Source: Phycisphaerales bacterium UBA2218 (GTDB taxonomy: Bacteria > Planctomycetota > Phycisphaerae > Sedimentisphaerales > Anaerobacaceae). From it: a stretch of 25,571 nt of DNA. The translations under genes and the position numbers were made by a program. Below the pieces are notes generated by a model that saw only the letters and a program-made list of their open reading frames with translations, was not told the DNA's origin and did not search any database. The DNA lies in NCBI GenBank assembly GCA_002327785.1, contig DCUI01000056.1, positions 1 through 25,571 on the forward strand, given 5' to 3'. Shown here piece after piece: positions 15,023-23,117 of this stretch (position 1 is the stretch's first letter; each line of letters opens with the position of its first letter).

Positions 15023-15501
15023 ACGCGATTCCACGGATTCTCTCTTGTCATTTCCGCGCGAGGCATGCCCGCGACACGCTACGGCAATCGTACCCACCAT
15101 TTTAAGATGAACGGCGTAGAGTGCGTACCACGCACCATCCTCGTTGAAGTCGCCGGCCCACGCGGGTTCAATCCTCGATTCACGCGGTCCAGCCTTCGGC
15201 CCGGACCGAGGGCGTTTTTCGCATTGCAGGATACCAACGGGGAGAAGACCTCCCCAGTCCCCCCTCAAGGATCAGGTGGCAGTGGCAAGCACCGCCTTGT
15301 CGATGGTCTTACGCTCGCCGCATCACGCGTCTCGCACAACGAGTCACTCCACGTTTCATGAGGCATGCAAAACGGGACTCTGTGGACATGGCGCGTTGAT
15401 GTCCACGATGTGGTTGCAAAAGTGCGTTTGCGGTATCCGCCATCCCGATTGCAGACTTGTTGCCTGCCACGCGCCGCCAGCAAGCTTGGTTCGCCGATAG
15501 T
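15023..15501. repeat. Gene-free gap with shared repeat modules
   Basis: No convincing gene. Segment 15116-15139 matches 13171-13194 at 21 of 24 positions and contains the near-palindrome GTGCGTACCACGCAC. Segment 15275-15290 matches 12922-12937 at 15 of 16. GCATGCCCGCGACACGCTAC near 15063 resembles the GGATGCCCGTGCTACGA module near 11695. GGTCC/GGACC (15186-15190, 15203-15207) forms a stem with TTTTT at 15215-15219, a weak plus-strand terminator candidate. The last 180 nt show nothing clear. Confidence 0.5.
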
Positions 15502-16371
15502 CTACCCCTCGATGGGAATCCTGAGGTCGCGGAGGGTTCCGCGGAGCCAGGCGAGGGATTTTTCGATCATGGGGCCGCCCTGGCCTTCGCACTCCATGCT
15601 CAGCACGCCCTGGTAGCCGTGATCGCGGAGGAGTTCCAGGCACTGGCGGATGTTGTCGGCGTTGACGCCGTCGCCGATCGCGCAGTGGCTGACGGCGATG
15701 CCCGTCTGCTGGCCGCGCACGGCGGCTGCGAGCGACTCGGAGACGTCCTTGATGTGCACATGGGCGACGTGGTCGATGAACCGCTTGAGGAACGCCACCG
15801 GGTCCTGGCCGGCGATGAACGTATTGCCCGTGTCCATGTTCATGCGGAGGTACCTGCTGTCGCAGAAATCGAGCATCCGCGACATCATGTCGGGCTTGGT
15901 CGTGAAGTAACCGTGCGGCTCGATGTTCACGATGATCTCGTGGGCCTCCGCGACCTCGATGATCTGCCCGTAACTGAATTTCATCAGCTCCATGGCCTCG
16001 GCGTCGGTGAGCCCTTCCGGCTGGTGCATCCCATCGGTCGTGTCCACGCAGGGGCAGCCGATCAGATTCGCCCACTGGATCGACTTCATCACGTAGGGCA
16101 CGCCCCGAATCGGGCCGTCCTTGCCCGAGAGCGGATACGCCGCGTCCACCTGCGAGAGCGCCAGCCCGTAGGACGCCATCTTCCGCCGCAGCAGGACCGG
16201 GTCCTCATAGAGAGCAACGTGCGGCTGGTAGCCCAGCCCATGAATCCAGCTCACGCCGTCGATCAGCCCGCACTCGATGTAGTGCACGCCATTCTGCTTC
16301 GCCCACTGGAGGCACTTCTCGAAGCTGAAATAGGAACTGTTGAACGCATCCGTGTGAAATCCGATCTTCAT
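15502..16371 (-). CDS. Sugar phosphate isomerase/epimerase-type TIM-barrel protein
   Basis: A 289-residue cytosolic protein of the xylose-isomerase-like AP_endonuc_2 superfamily. It begins MKIGFHTDAFNSSYFSFEKCLQWA and has the metal-binding set expected for the fold: Glu151 (IVNIEPHG), Asp180 (NMDTGNT), His206 (HVAHVHIKD) and Glu260 (SMECEG). Such enzymes interconvert ketoses/aldoses or inosose-type sugars; the substrate cannot be read from sequence. No signal peptide is seen. AGGGA about 9 nt before ATG 16371 is the likely ribosome site. The upstream 16372-16500 has a minus-strand TTGACA at 16506-16511 without a good -10. No sugar-catabolic partner is adjacent, apart from the ThuA-like gene beyond the HNH pseudogene. 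Confidence 0.9.
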   Translation of the reverse strand: MKIGFHTDAFNSSYFSFEKCLQWAKQNGVHYIECGLIDGVSWIHGLGYQPHVALYEDPVLLRRKMASYGLALSQVDAAYPLSGKDGPIRGVPYVMKSIQWANLIGCPCVDTTDGMHQPEGLTDAEAMELMKFSYGQIIEVAEAHEIIVNIEPHGYFTTKPDMMSRMLDFCDSRYLRMNMDTGNTFIAGQDPVAFLKRFIDHVAHVHIKDVSESLAAAVRGQQTGIAVSHCAIGDGVNADNIRQCLELLRDHGYQGVLSMECEGQGGPMIEKSLAWLRGTLRDLRIPIEG

Positions 16372-16764
16372 TGTCGTATCCCTGTTCTCGTGATGCCCCG
16401 GAAATCCGGCCGCAGCCGGCGCAGCCGTGTAATCCCATCGGTCGGGCCGTAGTGTACCACACCGGCCGCCCCCCCTCCAGAGGGAAATGAAAACTCCTGT
16501 TCACTTGTCAAGGAGCACCGGCCGGCAGCGGCGGGCCGATTTGTAGTGACGCCGTGAGGTGTCTTCTTCAGACGCTCGACGAATCTTCCAGCCGCAGAAG
16601 GCCACAGAGGCGGGCCCACAAGGAGTGTTAAGTATTTAGGGATACATAATAAGAAGGAGTGACACCGATCTAAGGCGAGGATTCACACGGGATTGTCTGC
16701 GAGCCACGAGCGACGAAATACGGTTTTTCAACCGCGAGATACGCGAACCACGTGAACGAGGGGC
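16372..16764. other. Gene-free gap of mixed fragments
   Basis: No gene is seen. It holds the second exact copy of TTTGTAGTGACGCCGT at 16540-16555 (listed separately), an AT-rich patch near 16625-16660, and an AACCGCGAGATACGCGAACC segment near 16730 that looks like a decayed simple repeat of CGCGAA type. The right edge runs into the IS30 fragment. Confidence 0.5.
16540..16555 (+). repeat. Second copy of the TTTGTAGTGACGCCGT module
   Basis: Identical over 16 bp to 11627-11642. The following 7 nt differ at two positions, and the ACGCC-N4-GG(C/T)GT hairpin is kept because C-G becomes U-G. Confidence 0.65.
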
Positions 16765-16965
16765 CACGTCCAACCTCTTTTCCAGTTCGATCGGACGGGC
16801 AAATTCCCGGCCATTGTCCAGCGTCAGACTCCTGCGTTTTTCGGCGGGCAGTCTGCGGAGCGTCCGTTGGAGTTGCTCGGCGACCGGTTCGGCGGCGCAG
16901 GCGTGGACTTTTCGTGCGATCAGGCCGCAACTGGCCCGATCCACGCAGGTGACGAGGTCTCCCTG
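16765..16965 (-). pseudogene. IS30-family transposase fragment
   Basis: About 67 residues on the minus strand match the DDE catalytic region of IS30-family transposases: GDLVTCVDRASCGLIARKVH (first Asp strand), AEPVAEQLQRTLRRLPAEKRR, and TLDNGREFARPIELEKRLDV (second Asp, family form LTxDNGKEFA). The HTH domain, the third catalytic Glu region and terminal repeats are all missing. Homology stops sharply near 16963 at the glyoxalase II remnant and near 16763 on the other side. It is a dead scrap, not an active element. Confidence 0.65.
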
Positions 16966-17262
16966 GCGGCTCTGCCTCCCGAGACTCTCGTCTACTGCGG
17001 CCATGACTACACGCTGGAGAACTGCGAGTTCGCCGTCGCAGTTGCACCGGACAACCGCCGCTTCCGCGACCGTCTGGCCGAAGTGCAAAAGGCCGTCGAA
17101 TCCGGCCAATTGACCGTTCCCTCCACCATCACCCAGGAGCGGGCCGCAAATATCTTCCTGCAGGCGGACAATCCACAGGTCAAGGCCGCCTTGGGCATGC
17201 CCGGCGCGCAACCACACAAGGTCTTCGCGGAGTTGCGCCGCCACAAGGACCTGTTCGACTGA
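16960..17262 (+). pseudogene. gloB: 3' remnant of hydroxyacylglutathione hydrolase (glyoxalase II)
   Basis: About 100 residues from LAALPPETLVYCGHDYTLEN to the TGA at 17260-17262 match the C-terminal end of glyoxalase II: the metal-ligand His in YCGHDYT, then the HAGH_C domain with VAPDNRRFRDRLAEVQ, TVPSTITQERAANIFLQ and MPGAQPHKVFAELRRHKDLFD. The metallo-beta-lactamase N-terminal domain with the THxHxDH motif is absent; its place is taken by the IS30 fragment in the opposite orientation. The open frame runs back to 16867, but that part is the complement of the transposase. The intact enzyme hydrolyses S-lactoylglutathione; this piece cannot. The reading frame is still undamaged, suggesting a recent break. 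Confidence 0.8.
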
Positions 17263-17269
17263 CTTGCCG

Positions 17270-19354
17270 TCACTTGAGCTGCATCCAGAGATAGCTGTAG
17301 CTCAGGGCCGTTCGGAGGGCTTGCTGCTTGTTGGTAGCCGCCGCGGCGTGGCCCCCTTCCATGTTCTCGTAATAGTAGACCTTGTGCCCCATTCCTTCCA
17401 TCCTCGCGGCCATCTTCCTCGCGTGGCCCGGATGCACGCGGTCGTCTGCCGTGGACGTATAGAAGAACACCTGCGGATACTTGCCGTCGGGTCGGACGTT
17501 CTGGTAAGGCGAGTACTTGCTGATATAGGCCCACTCCTCCGGAATGTCGGGATTGCCATACTCGGCCATCCAACTGGCGCCGGCCAGCAACTTGTTGTAA
17601 CGCTTCATATCAAGCAGCGGCACTAAGCAAACCACGGCGTTGTACATCTCGGGCCGCTGGGTGAACTCGACTCCCATGAGCAGTCCGCCGTTGGAGCCGC
17701 CCATGATGCCCAGATGGGCGGGCGAGGTGATCTTGCGATGAATCAGATCCTGGGCCACTGCGGCGAAATCGTCGAAGGCCCGCTGGCGGTCGGCCTTGAG
17801 CGCCGCCTGGTGCCAAGCGGGACCGAACTCGCCGCCCCCGCGGATATTCGCCAGAACGTACACGCCGCCTTTCGTCAGCCAGCAGGCGCCCGTGGTGGCC
17901 GAATAGCTGGGCAGCATCTCGATCTCGAAGCCGCCGTAGCCGTAAAGGAGTGTCGGGTTGCCGCCGTCGGCCTTCATCCCCTTGGGCCGCACTATGAAAT
18001 AGGGAATCTTCGTGCCGTCACGGGAGGTTGCCTCGAACTGTTCCGTCGCGAGGCCATTGGCGTCGAAGAAATGCGGGAGGGTTTTGATTTCCCGCATCTG
18101 GTGGTTGTCCGAGACATGATAAAGGCTCGTGGGCTTGAGGAAACCCTGGTAGGTGAAGAAATACTGATCGGATCGCTCATCGGTGGAGACAATGCCCAAG
18201 GTCCCAAGCTCCGGGGCGTCGATTCGCCGCCGGGTCCACCGACCGTCGTTCAATCGGTATGCGTACAGCTCGCTGCGCACGTTGTTCAGAATGTGGACGA
18301 GGAGCATGTTCCGCGTGTCGGCGAACGAAACGACGTTGGACCGTTCATTCGGCTCAGCAATGACACTGAAGGCCCGATCCCCCCGAAGGTACTTGTCGTA
18401 ATCGATACTGATCAGGGCCCCCTGCCGATAGGTGCTGCGCCCCAGCGTCCAGTTCGATTTGAGCCGGACGAGCAGTTGGTTCTTGAAGAACCCGCCGAAA
18501 TCCGCATCATCCGGGATATCGAGTTTCATCGGCCGGCTGTTCTCGATCACGTAGGTGTGGGACGTGTAGAACGTTATGCCGCGATGGATGATGTCATATC
18601 GCCTCTCAGGCGTATCGATCACCACACAACCCGTTTCGACGTCCGTCGCCTGGCCCTCAAACACAGTCTCGGCGCTGCTCAGTGGCGTTCCTCGCCTCCA
18701 GAGCCTTGCGATGCGCGGATAGCCGGAATCCGTGAGGCTCCCCGGCCCGAAGTCCGTCCCGACGTAGAGCGAGTCCCGGTCCCTCCAGGAGACGTCGCTC
18801 TTGGCCTCCGGCAGGGTGAAGCCATCCGGAACGAACTGCTTCGTCACGGCGTCGAATTCGCGGACCACCACGGCATCGCCACCGCCCTTCGAAAGGTGAA
18901 CCAGGAAACGATCGTAATCGGGGTACAAGCCGCCGGCCCCCTTGAAGACCCATTGTTCGCCTTCGTCCTTGCAGAGCTTGTCGATATCCAGTACGACCTC
19001 CCATTGCGGCGAGGCCATGCAGTACTGCTCCAAGGTCGTCCGGCGCCAAAGGCCCCGCTCGTTCTGTTCGTCCTGCCAGAAGTTATAGAGGTATTTTCCT
19101 CGAATCTGCGGATAGGGGATTCGAACGTTTGAATTGAGGATCTCCAGCGCCTTGTCGTAGTTCTCCTGGAACTCCGGCTGGGCCTTGAGGACGCCCAGCG
19201 TGGCCTCATTCCGGGTCTTCACCCACTCCAGGGCCTTCTCACCCCGGACCTCCTCCAGCCACAGGTAGGGATCGTCCGGCTCCTGCGACCACGTCGCGTG
19301 TCCCTGAAAAAGAAGTATGGCCCCCAACAGCAAACCCGCGGCGAGACGATTCAT
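17270..19354 (-). CDS. Secreted prolyl oligopeptidase family serine peptidase (S9A)
   Basis: 694 residues with a signal peptide (residues 1-24, MNRLAAGLLLGAILLFQGHA). The N-terminal half is the seven-bladed propeller with its first strand DDPYLWLEEVRGEKALEWVK, typical of POP. The C-terminal half is the alpha/beta-hydrolase with Ser554 in GIMGGSNGGLLMG, the Asp of DDRVHPGHARK (637/638) and His669 in NMEGGHAAAA. It should cleave short proline-containing peptides, here probably in the periplasm, since POPs are otherwise mostly cytosolic. ATG 19354 has GGGAG about 7 nt upstream; the longer frame to 19432 overlaps the SNF2 end. It starts 34 nt after that gene on the same strand, so the two are probably one operon. 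A glyoxalase II remnant converges 7 nt away. Confidence 0.95.
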   Translation of the reverse strand: MNRLAAGLLLGAILLFQGHATWSQEPDDPYLWLEEVRGEKALEWVKTRNEATLGVLKAQPEFQENYDKALEILNSNVRIPYPQIRGKYLYNFWQDEQNERGLWRRTTLEQYCMASPQWEVVLDIDKLCKDEGEQWVFKGAGGLYPDYDRFLVHLSKGGGDAVVVREFDAVTKQFVPDGFTLPEAKSDVSWRDRDSLYVGTDFGPGSLTDSGYPRIARLWRRGTPLSSAETVFEGQATDVETGCVVIDTPERRYDIIHRGITFYTSHTYVIENSRPMKLDIPDDADFGGFFKNQLLVRLKSNWTLGRSTYRQGALISIDYDKYLRGDRAFSVIAEPNERSNVVSFADTRNMLLVHILNNVRSELYAYRLNDGRWTRRRIDAPELGTLGIVSTDERSDQYFFTYQGFLKPTSLYHVSDNHQMREIKTLPHFFDANGLATEQFEATSRDGTKIPYFIVRPKGMKADGGNPTLLYGYGGFEIEMLPSYSATTGACWLTKGGVYVLANIRGGGEFGPAWHQAALKADRQRAFDDFAAVAQDLIHRKITSPAHLGIMGGSNGGLLMGVEFTQRPEMYNAVVCLVPLLDMKRYNKLLAGASWMAEYGNPDIPEEWAYISKYSPYQNVRPDGKYPQVFFYTSTADDRVHPGHARKMAARMEGMGHKVYYYENMEGGHAAAATNKQQALRTALSYSYLWMQLK

Positions 19355-19388
19355 AGATAGCTCCCTACAGTACGGTTGTTCGTTCATT

Positions 19389-21830
19389 TCACAGCTTCTG
19401 TGCCAACTCAGTGAGAAGCCCGGCGATGTCACTCAACACCTTCTTGGGCGGCACGGGCAACCGGATGTGCCGCTGCCCGCCGGCTTCGTCGGTCTCGATC
19501 TTCAGCCCGCCGCCGAGATTGACCGCCTTCTTCGTATCGCCGGACAAAGCGTCGCCCAGCTTGTTCAGAAAAGACAATCCAGCCGACAGCAGATTCCCCC
19601 AATCCGGCGCAGTCGCGGTTCGCATGGCGGGAGATTCCTCAGCCCGGAGTGCATCGCCGACCGCTGAGGCGGCATCTTCCTGGGCCGGCATAGCAGGCGG
19701 GATGGCCCCGGTCACCTGATCGACCGACTCCATGAAGCGTTTCAGTCGCGAGCCGCCCAGGAAGACCTCGCTCTGGCCCCCGTCGAGGACTCCCGCGAGC
19801 ATCGACTGCTTGAACGCGAGCACCGACAACATGCTGTGCTCGATCGTGCCCTGCGCGACGAAGTTGACCACGCGAACGGGCTTGTGCTGTCCCAAACGGT
19901 GGACCCGGCCGATACGCTGGTCGAGGACGGCCGGGTTCCAGGGCAAGTCCATGTTGACGACCGTGGAAGCGTTCTGCAGGTTCAGGCCGATGCCGCCGGC
20001 ATCCGTGGACAGGAACACGCGGCAGTTCGGGTCCTCTTTGAACTGGGCGATCAAGTCCCGCCGATCCTTGGAAGTGATCTGGCCGTGGAACAGGACGTAT
20101 CCCATGCCGGCGGATTCGAGGCGGGCCAGGAGAAGCTCGTGAGTGCGCAGCCACTGACTAAAGACAACGGCCTTGTCGGCCGGCCGCTCGAACGATTCTT
20201 GCAGGACGGAGACCAACTCGTTCGCCTTGAAGCCGAAGTCGGTCTTCTTGTCGAGCAGGTAGGTGCTGTTGCAGCTCATCCGCATGTTCTGCAGGGCAAT
20301 CATGAGGCGGCGCTGGTCGGCTTCGGACAGAAACCCGAACCGCCGCCATTTGGCCGCGATCCTCGCAACGATGACCCGGTTCTCCTCGTGGTGCTCCATC
20401 TGCTCTCTGGTCATGGGCACGAAGTAGTTCTTGTCGAGTCGTCCGGGCAGTTGCTGGAGCACCTGCTTCTTTGTGCGGCGGATCAGGACCGGGGCCAGTG
20501 TCCCTCCGATGCCGTCGAGGTTCTTGTAGCCGATGGTCCTTCCGTTCTCATCCACGTGCTGATGCTCGGCGAGGAACCGGAACATGGGTCCCAGCCGGAA
20601 GCGGTCTACGAATTCCACGATGGAATGGAGCTCCTCCAGACGGTTCTCCAGGGGCGTCCCGGTCAGCACGATGGCGTACTTCGAATCCAGCCGTTTGATG
20701 CACTGGGCCCGCCGGGTCTTCCAGTTCTTGATCCGCTGGGCCTCGTCGAGGATGACGACCTCGGGCCCCCACCCGCTGATGGCGTCCAGGTCCCGGTGCA
20801 CCACATCATAGTTGATGATCTTGTAGAACGAGGCCTCGCCGTACAGACCGGCTCGTTTGGTCAGCATCCCTTCCACCACCGTCGCCGAACGGTCGCAGAA
20901 CTTCTCGATCTCCTGCTTCCACTGGTACTTGAGCGACGTGGGACAGACGATCAGGACCCGCTCGATTCCCGCCAGCCGGGCGAGGATCTCACAGGCGGCA
21001 ACCGCCTGGATTGTCTTGCCTAGTCCCATGTCGTCGGCGATCAGGCTGCGTCCGGCCCTGGCGGCAAACAAGGCCCCCTCACACTGGTACGGGTACAGAG
21101 GGACCTTGAGCAGGCCGTGAAACGCGGGGCTTTCGATGCCGGCGGGGAATGCCTTTTCGAGGCGCTCGGCCAAGTGCGCCCGATCGCGCACCTCCGCGAT
21201 AAAATCCAGCACGTCGTCGTAACACCGCAGATCGTGTCCGAAGGCGGCAGCCTGTCTGATGAACACATCGAAGCGCCGGTATCCCCGGCCCAGAAGAACG
21301 CCATGACGATCGAAGTAACCCGCCGCGAGCTCCCGCAAGGCGCTGGGGCATTCGGTTCCTGGTCGAAAGACCGCCTCGCGTTTGGCCCCATAGCGGAGAT
21401 AGACCTCGGTATACATGGGCCGAAAGCCCTCGGCAAAGGCACGGGTCGCGCCGCGCCGGAGCCGTAGCTTGCCAAGGAGCCACTCGATGTGCTTGCAGGT
21501 TCCCAGCGTGTTAACTGAAAAATCCGGGCAGGAGCAGTAATTGTCGCCCAGGCCCTGCCCACGAATCGCCACGCGGTATTCGCCCCCGGTCATGGGATTC
21601 GCAACGATGAACTCCGAGAAGATCGGCTCCGTCCCCAGATTCGTGGCGCGGTAATCCTGTCTCTCGGCGAATTGCCTGCGCAGGGCAACCTGCCACTGTT
21701 CGAGGGACATCTCCTCGGGCTTTCGCACGCGGGAGATGCGAGTCGTCGGGGCGGGTTTTGCGCCCCCCTTCCGCGCTCGCGTTCCTTGAGTCGATCCACC
21801 GACCTTGGTCGGTACGCTCGTCATGGCCAT
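19389..21830 (-). CDS. SNF2-family DNA translocase with N-terminal SWIM zinc finger
   Basis: 813 residues. Residues 99-114 form a SWIM zinc-binding motif (CxCx10CxH: Cys99, Cys101, Cys112, His114). The SNF2 helicase core follows: Walker A DDMGLGKT (266-273), Walker B DEAQ (362-365), LTGTPLENR, and in the second lobe GIGLNLQNAS and DQRIGRVHRLGQ. After the core a 150-residue tail has no recognised domain. Such proteins (HepA/RapA or SWIM-SNF2 types) remodel DNA-protein complexes; the target is unknown. ATG 21830 is chosen because GGAGGA lies 6 nt upstream; the 306-residue extension to 22748 runs antisense to the next gene. Promoter: TTGCAT-N16-TATACT on the minus strand (21904-21877). The prolyl oligopeptidase follows in the same operon. 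Confidence 0.94.
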   Translation of the reverse strand: MAMTSVPTKVGGSTQGTRARKGGAKPAPTTRISRVRKPEEMSLEQWQVALRRQFAERQDYRATNLGTEPIFSEFIVANPMTGGEYRVAIRGQGLGDNYCSCPDFSVNTLGTCKHIEWLLGKLRLRRGATRAFAEGFRPMYTEVYLRYGAKREAVFRPGTECPSALRELAAGYFDRHGVLLGRGYRRFDVFIRQAAAFGHDLRCYDDVLDFIAEVRDRAHLAERLEKAFPAGIESPAFHGLLKVPLYPYQCEGALFAARAGRSLIADDMGLGKTIQAVAACEILARLAGIERVLIVCPTSLKYQWKQEIEKFCDRSATVVEGMLTKRAGLYGEASFYKIINYDVVHRDLDAISGWGPEVVILDEAQRIKNWKTRRAQCIKRLDSKYAIVLTGTPLENRLEELHSIVEFVDRFRLGPMFRFLAEHQHVDENGRTIGYKNLDGIGGTLAPVLIRRTKKQVLQQLPGRLDKNYFVPMTREQMEHHEENRVIVARIAAKWRRFGFLSEADQRRLMIALQNMRMSCNSTYLLDKKTDFGFKANELVSVLQESFERPADKAVVFSQWLRTHELLLARLESAGMGYVLFHGQITSKDRRDLIAQFKEDPNCRVFLSTDAGGIGLNLQNASTVVNMDLPWNPAVLDQRIGRVHRLGQHKPVRVVNFVAQGTIEHSMLSVLAFKQSMLAGVLDGGQSEVFLGGSRLKRFMESVDQVTGAIPPAMPAQEDAASAVGDALRAEESPAMRTATAPDWGNLLSAGLSFLNKLGDALSGDTKKAVNLGGGLKIETDEAGGQRHIRLPVPPKKVLSDIAGLLTELAQKL

Positions 21831-21876
21831 GCATCGTCCTCCAATACGCGCCACTGTATGAGCAGCAACTGTGGTG

Positions 21877-21904
21877 AGTATAGTCGCCACACCTTGAAAT
21901 GCAA
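21877..21904 (-). promoter_or_regulatory. Promoter of the SNF2-prolyl oligopeptidase operon
   Basis: On the minus strand TTGCAT (21904-21899) and TATACT (21882-21877) are separated by 16 nt, 47 nt before the start codon. The -35 box overlaps the strong dyad at 21901-21924. The gap is divergent with the plus-strand gene at 21999. Confidence 0.55.
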
Positions 21905-21924
21905 TGGGCAATGCATCCCATTGC
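21901..21924. promoter_or_regulatory. Operator-like dyad GCAATGGG-N8-CCCATTGC
   Basis: Perfect 8-bp inverted repeat (21901-21908 and 21917-21924) with an 8-nt spacer, centred about one helical turn from the SNF2 -35 box and covering part of it. The form fits a dimeric repressor or activator site. It could also serve the divergent gene at 21999. No regulator is encoded next to it. Confidence 0.5.
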
Positions 21925-21998
21925 CGCTTCGTTACTGGGCGGATAGAATCAGACTCTGAGAGACATGACACCGAACGTTCAACGAAGAAAGAGTCAAT

Positions 21999-22910
21999 GT
22001 GAAGTACGGAATCTGGTATCCCTCGTGTTGTTCGCTGTTGTGGGTTGGTTTGCTGCTGACCTCGTCGTGCGCCATGGCGGCCCGGTCCGGAGAATTCGGT
22101 CCCGGACAGCGGGCGGGAGTCGTTCAAAGCGATCTCATTCGCGAGGCATCGGGCATCGTCGCCAGCCGGCAAAGCCTCGGCGTCCTGTGGGTGCACAATG
22201 ACTCGGGCGACTCGGCACGCGTCTTCGCGATCAACGACAAGGGGGAGTTTCTGGGCGAGTGCACCGTCAGCGGCGCCACGGCCCACGACTGGGAAGACAT
22301 CGCCATCGGTCCGGGCCCCGACCCCAATCGGGATTGCCTCTACATTGGCGATATCGGCGACAACCAGGCGAGGCGCCCATATGTCACAATCTATCGGCTG
22401 CCCGAGCCGAGGATCGATCCGGCAACGTCCTTCGGTCGAATGGCAATTGGCCCGGCGGATGCGATCCGGCTCACCTATCCGGACGGTCCGCGAGACGCGG
22501 AGACCCTGCTCCTCGATCCGTTGACACGAGACATCTACATCGTCTCCAAGCGGGACCTGTTCTCGAAGGTATACCGGGCGGCCTATCCGCAATCGACGGC
22601 GCAAGTCACGCAGATGGAACGAGTGGCCGCGTTGCCATGGGGTCTCGCGGTGGCCGGCGACGTCTCGCCGGACGGCCGCCGCGTGATTGTCCGAGGCATG
22701 TTCAATGCCTCGCTGTGGGACCGGCCGGCCGGCGAGCCCCTCTGGCACGCATTCTCAGGCTGGCAGACGCCGCTGCCGCTGATGAAGGAGCCGCAGGGCG
22801 AGGGCATCTGCTTCGATGCTCGGGGCGCCGGCTACTTCACCATCGGCGAGATGCAATTTCCCCCTCTGCACTACTTCGCTCCCGCCGAGCCAAACTCTCC
22901 GCACCCATAG
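21999..22910 (+). CDS. Exported protein of unknown function, likely beta-propeller
   Basis: 303 residues with GTG start 21999. The N-terminal hydrophobic segment (LLWVGLLLTSSCAMA) is a signal peptide, possibly with a weak lipobox around Cys24. The mature part repeats strands with DG/DxxG turns: REASGIVASRQSLGVLWVHNDSGDSARVFAIND, then DWEDIAIGPGPDPNRDCLYIGDIGDNQARRPYVTIYRLPEP, then TLLLDPLTRDIYIVSKR and QGEGICFDARGAGYFTIGE. I recognise this as a widespread hypothetical family without an assigned reaction; the HNDSGD and GDIGDN motifs suggest calcium or metal turns. No ribosome site stands out; AAGAAAGAG precedes the start. The divergent neighbour is the SNF2 operon. Function unknown. Confidence 0.75.
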   Translation: MKYGIWYPSCCSLLWVGLLLTSSCAMAARSGEFGPGQRAGVVQSDLIREASGIVASRQSLGVLWVHNDSGDSARVFAINDKGEFLGECTVSGATAHDWEDIAIGPGPDPNRDCLYIGDIGDNQARRPYVTIYRLPEPRIDPATSFGRMAIGPADAIRLTYPDGPRDAETLLLDPLTRDIYIVSKRDLFSKVYRAAYPQSTAQVTQMERVAALPWGLAVAGDVSPDGRRVIVRGMFNASLWDRPAGEPLWHAFSGWQTPLPLMKEPQGEGICFDARGAGYFTIGEMQFPPLHYFAPAEPNSPHP

Positions 22911-22974
22911 GTATCCCGCACCCAAGGCCGCCTTGCCCGTGCGGAGGCTGTCGCCGTATCCGCCGGCCCCCTGG

Positions 22975-23003
22975 TTGCCGTGTCCCAAAACGCGCTCTAT
23001 ACT
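22975..23003 (+). promoter_or_regulatory. Promoter of the pilin-like protein gene
   Basis: TTGCCG (22975-22980) and TATACT (22998-23003) are spaced by 17 nt. The ATG at 23118 lies about 107 nt beyond the expected start, so the leader is long and holds no recognised element. The gap 22911-23117 has no other gene. Confidence 0.55.
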
Positions 23004-23117
23004 TTAACTGGAGCCTGGAAACTGCCGATAGTCCTCCAATGGATGATGCGGATCTGCTGTTATCAGACCCCGTCATCGCGCCTGATGGAGCGGCCTGCGG
23101 AATGGGCCGACGGAACA

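Noticed and set aside
15023..15268. N-terminal extension of the HNH endonuclease frame
   Set aside because: The region contains the dispersed repeat module at 15116-15139 and no family homology; homology begins near the GTG at 15022.
16636..17244. 202-residue minus-strand open frame as one intact gene
   Set aside because: Only the middle part resembles IS30 transposase; the rest is antisense of the gloB remnant and unrelated sequence.
17714..19132. 472-residue plus-strand open frame opposite the prolyl oligopeptidase
   Set aside because: The complement has full catalytic triad motifs; no ribosome site or recognisable domain on this strand.
21831..22748. 306-residue N-terminal extension of the SNF2 frame
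   Set aside because: It would run antisense through the exported protein gene and through the promoter and dyad; ATG 21830 has a good ribosome site.
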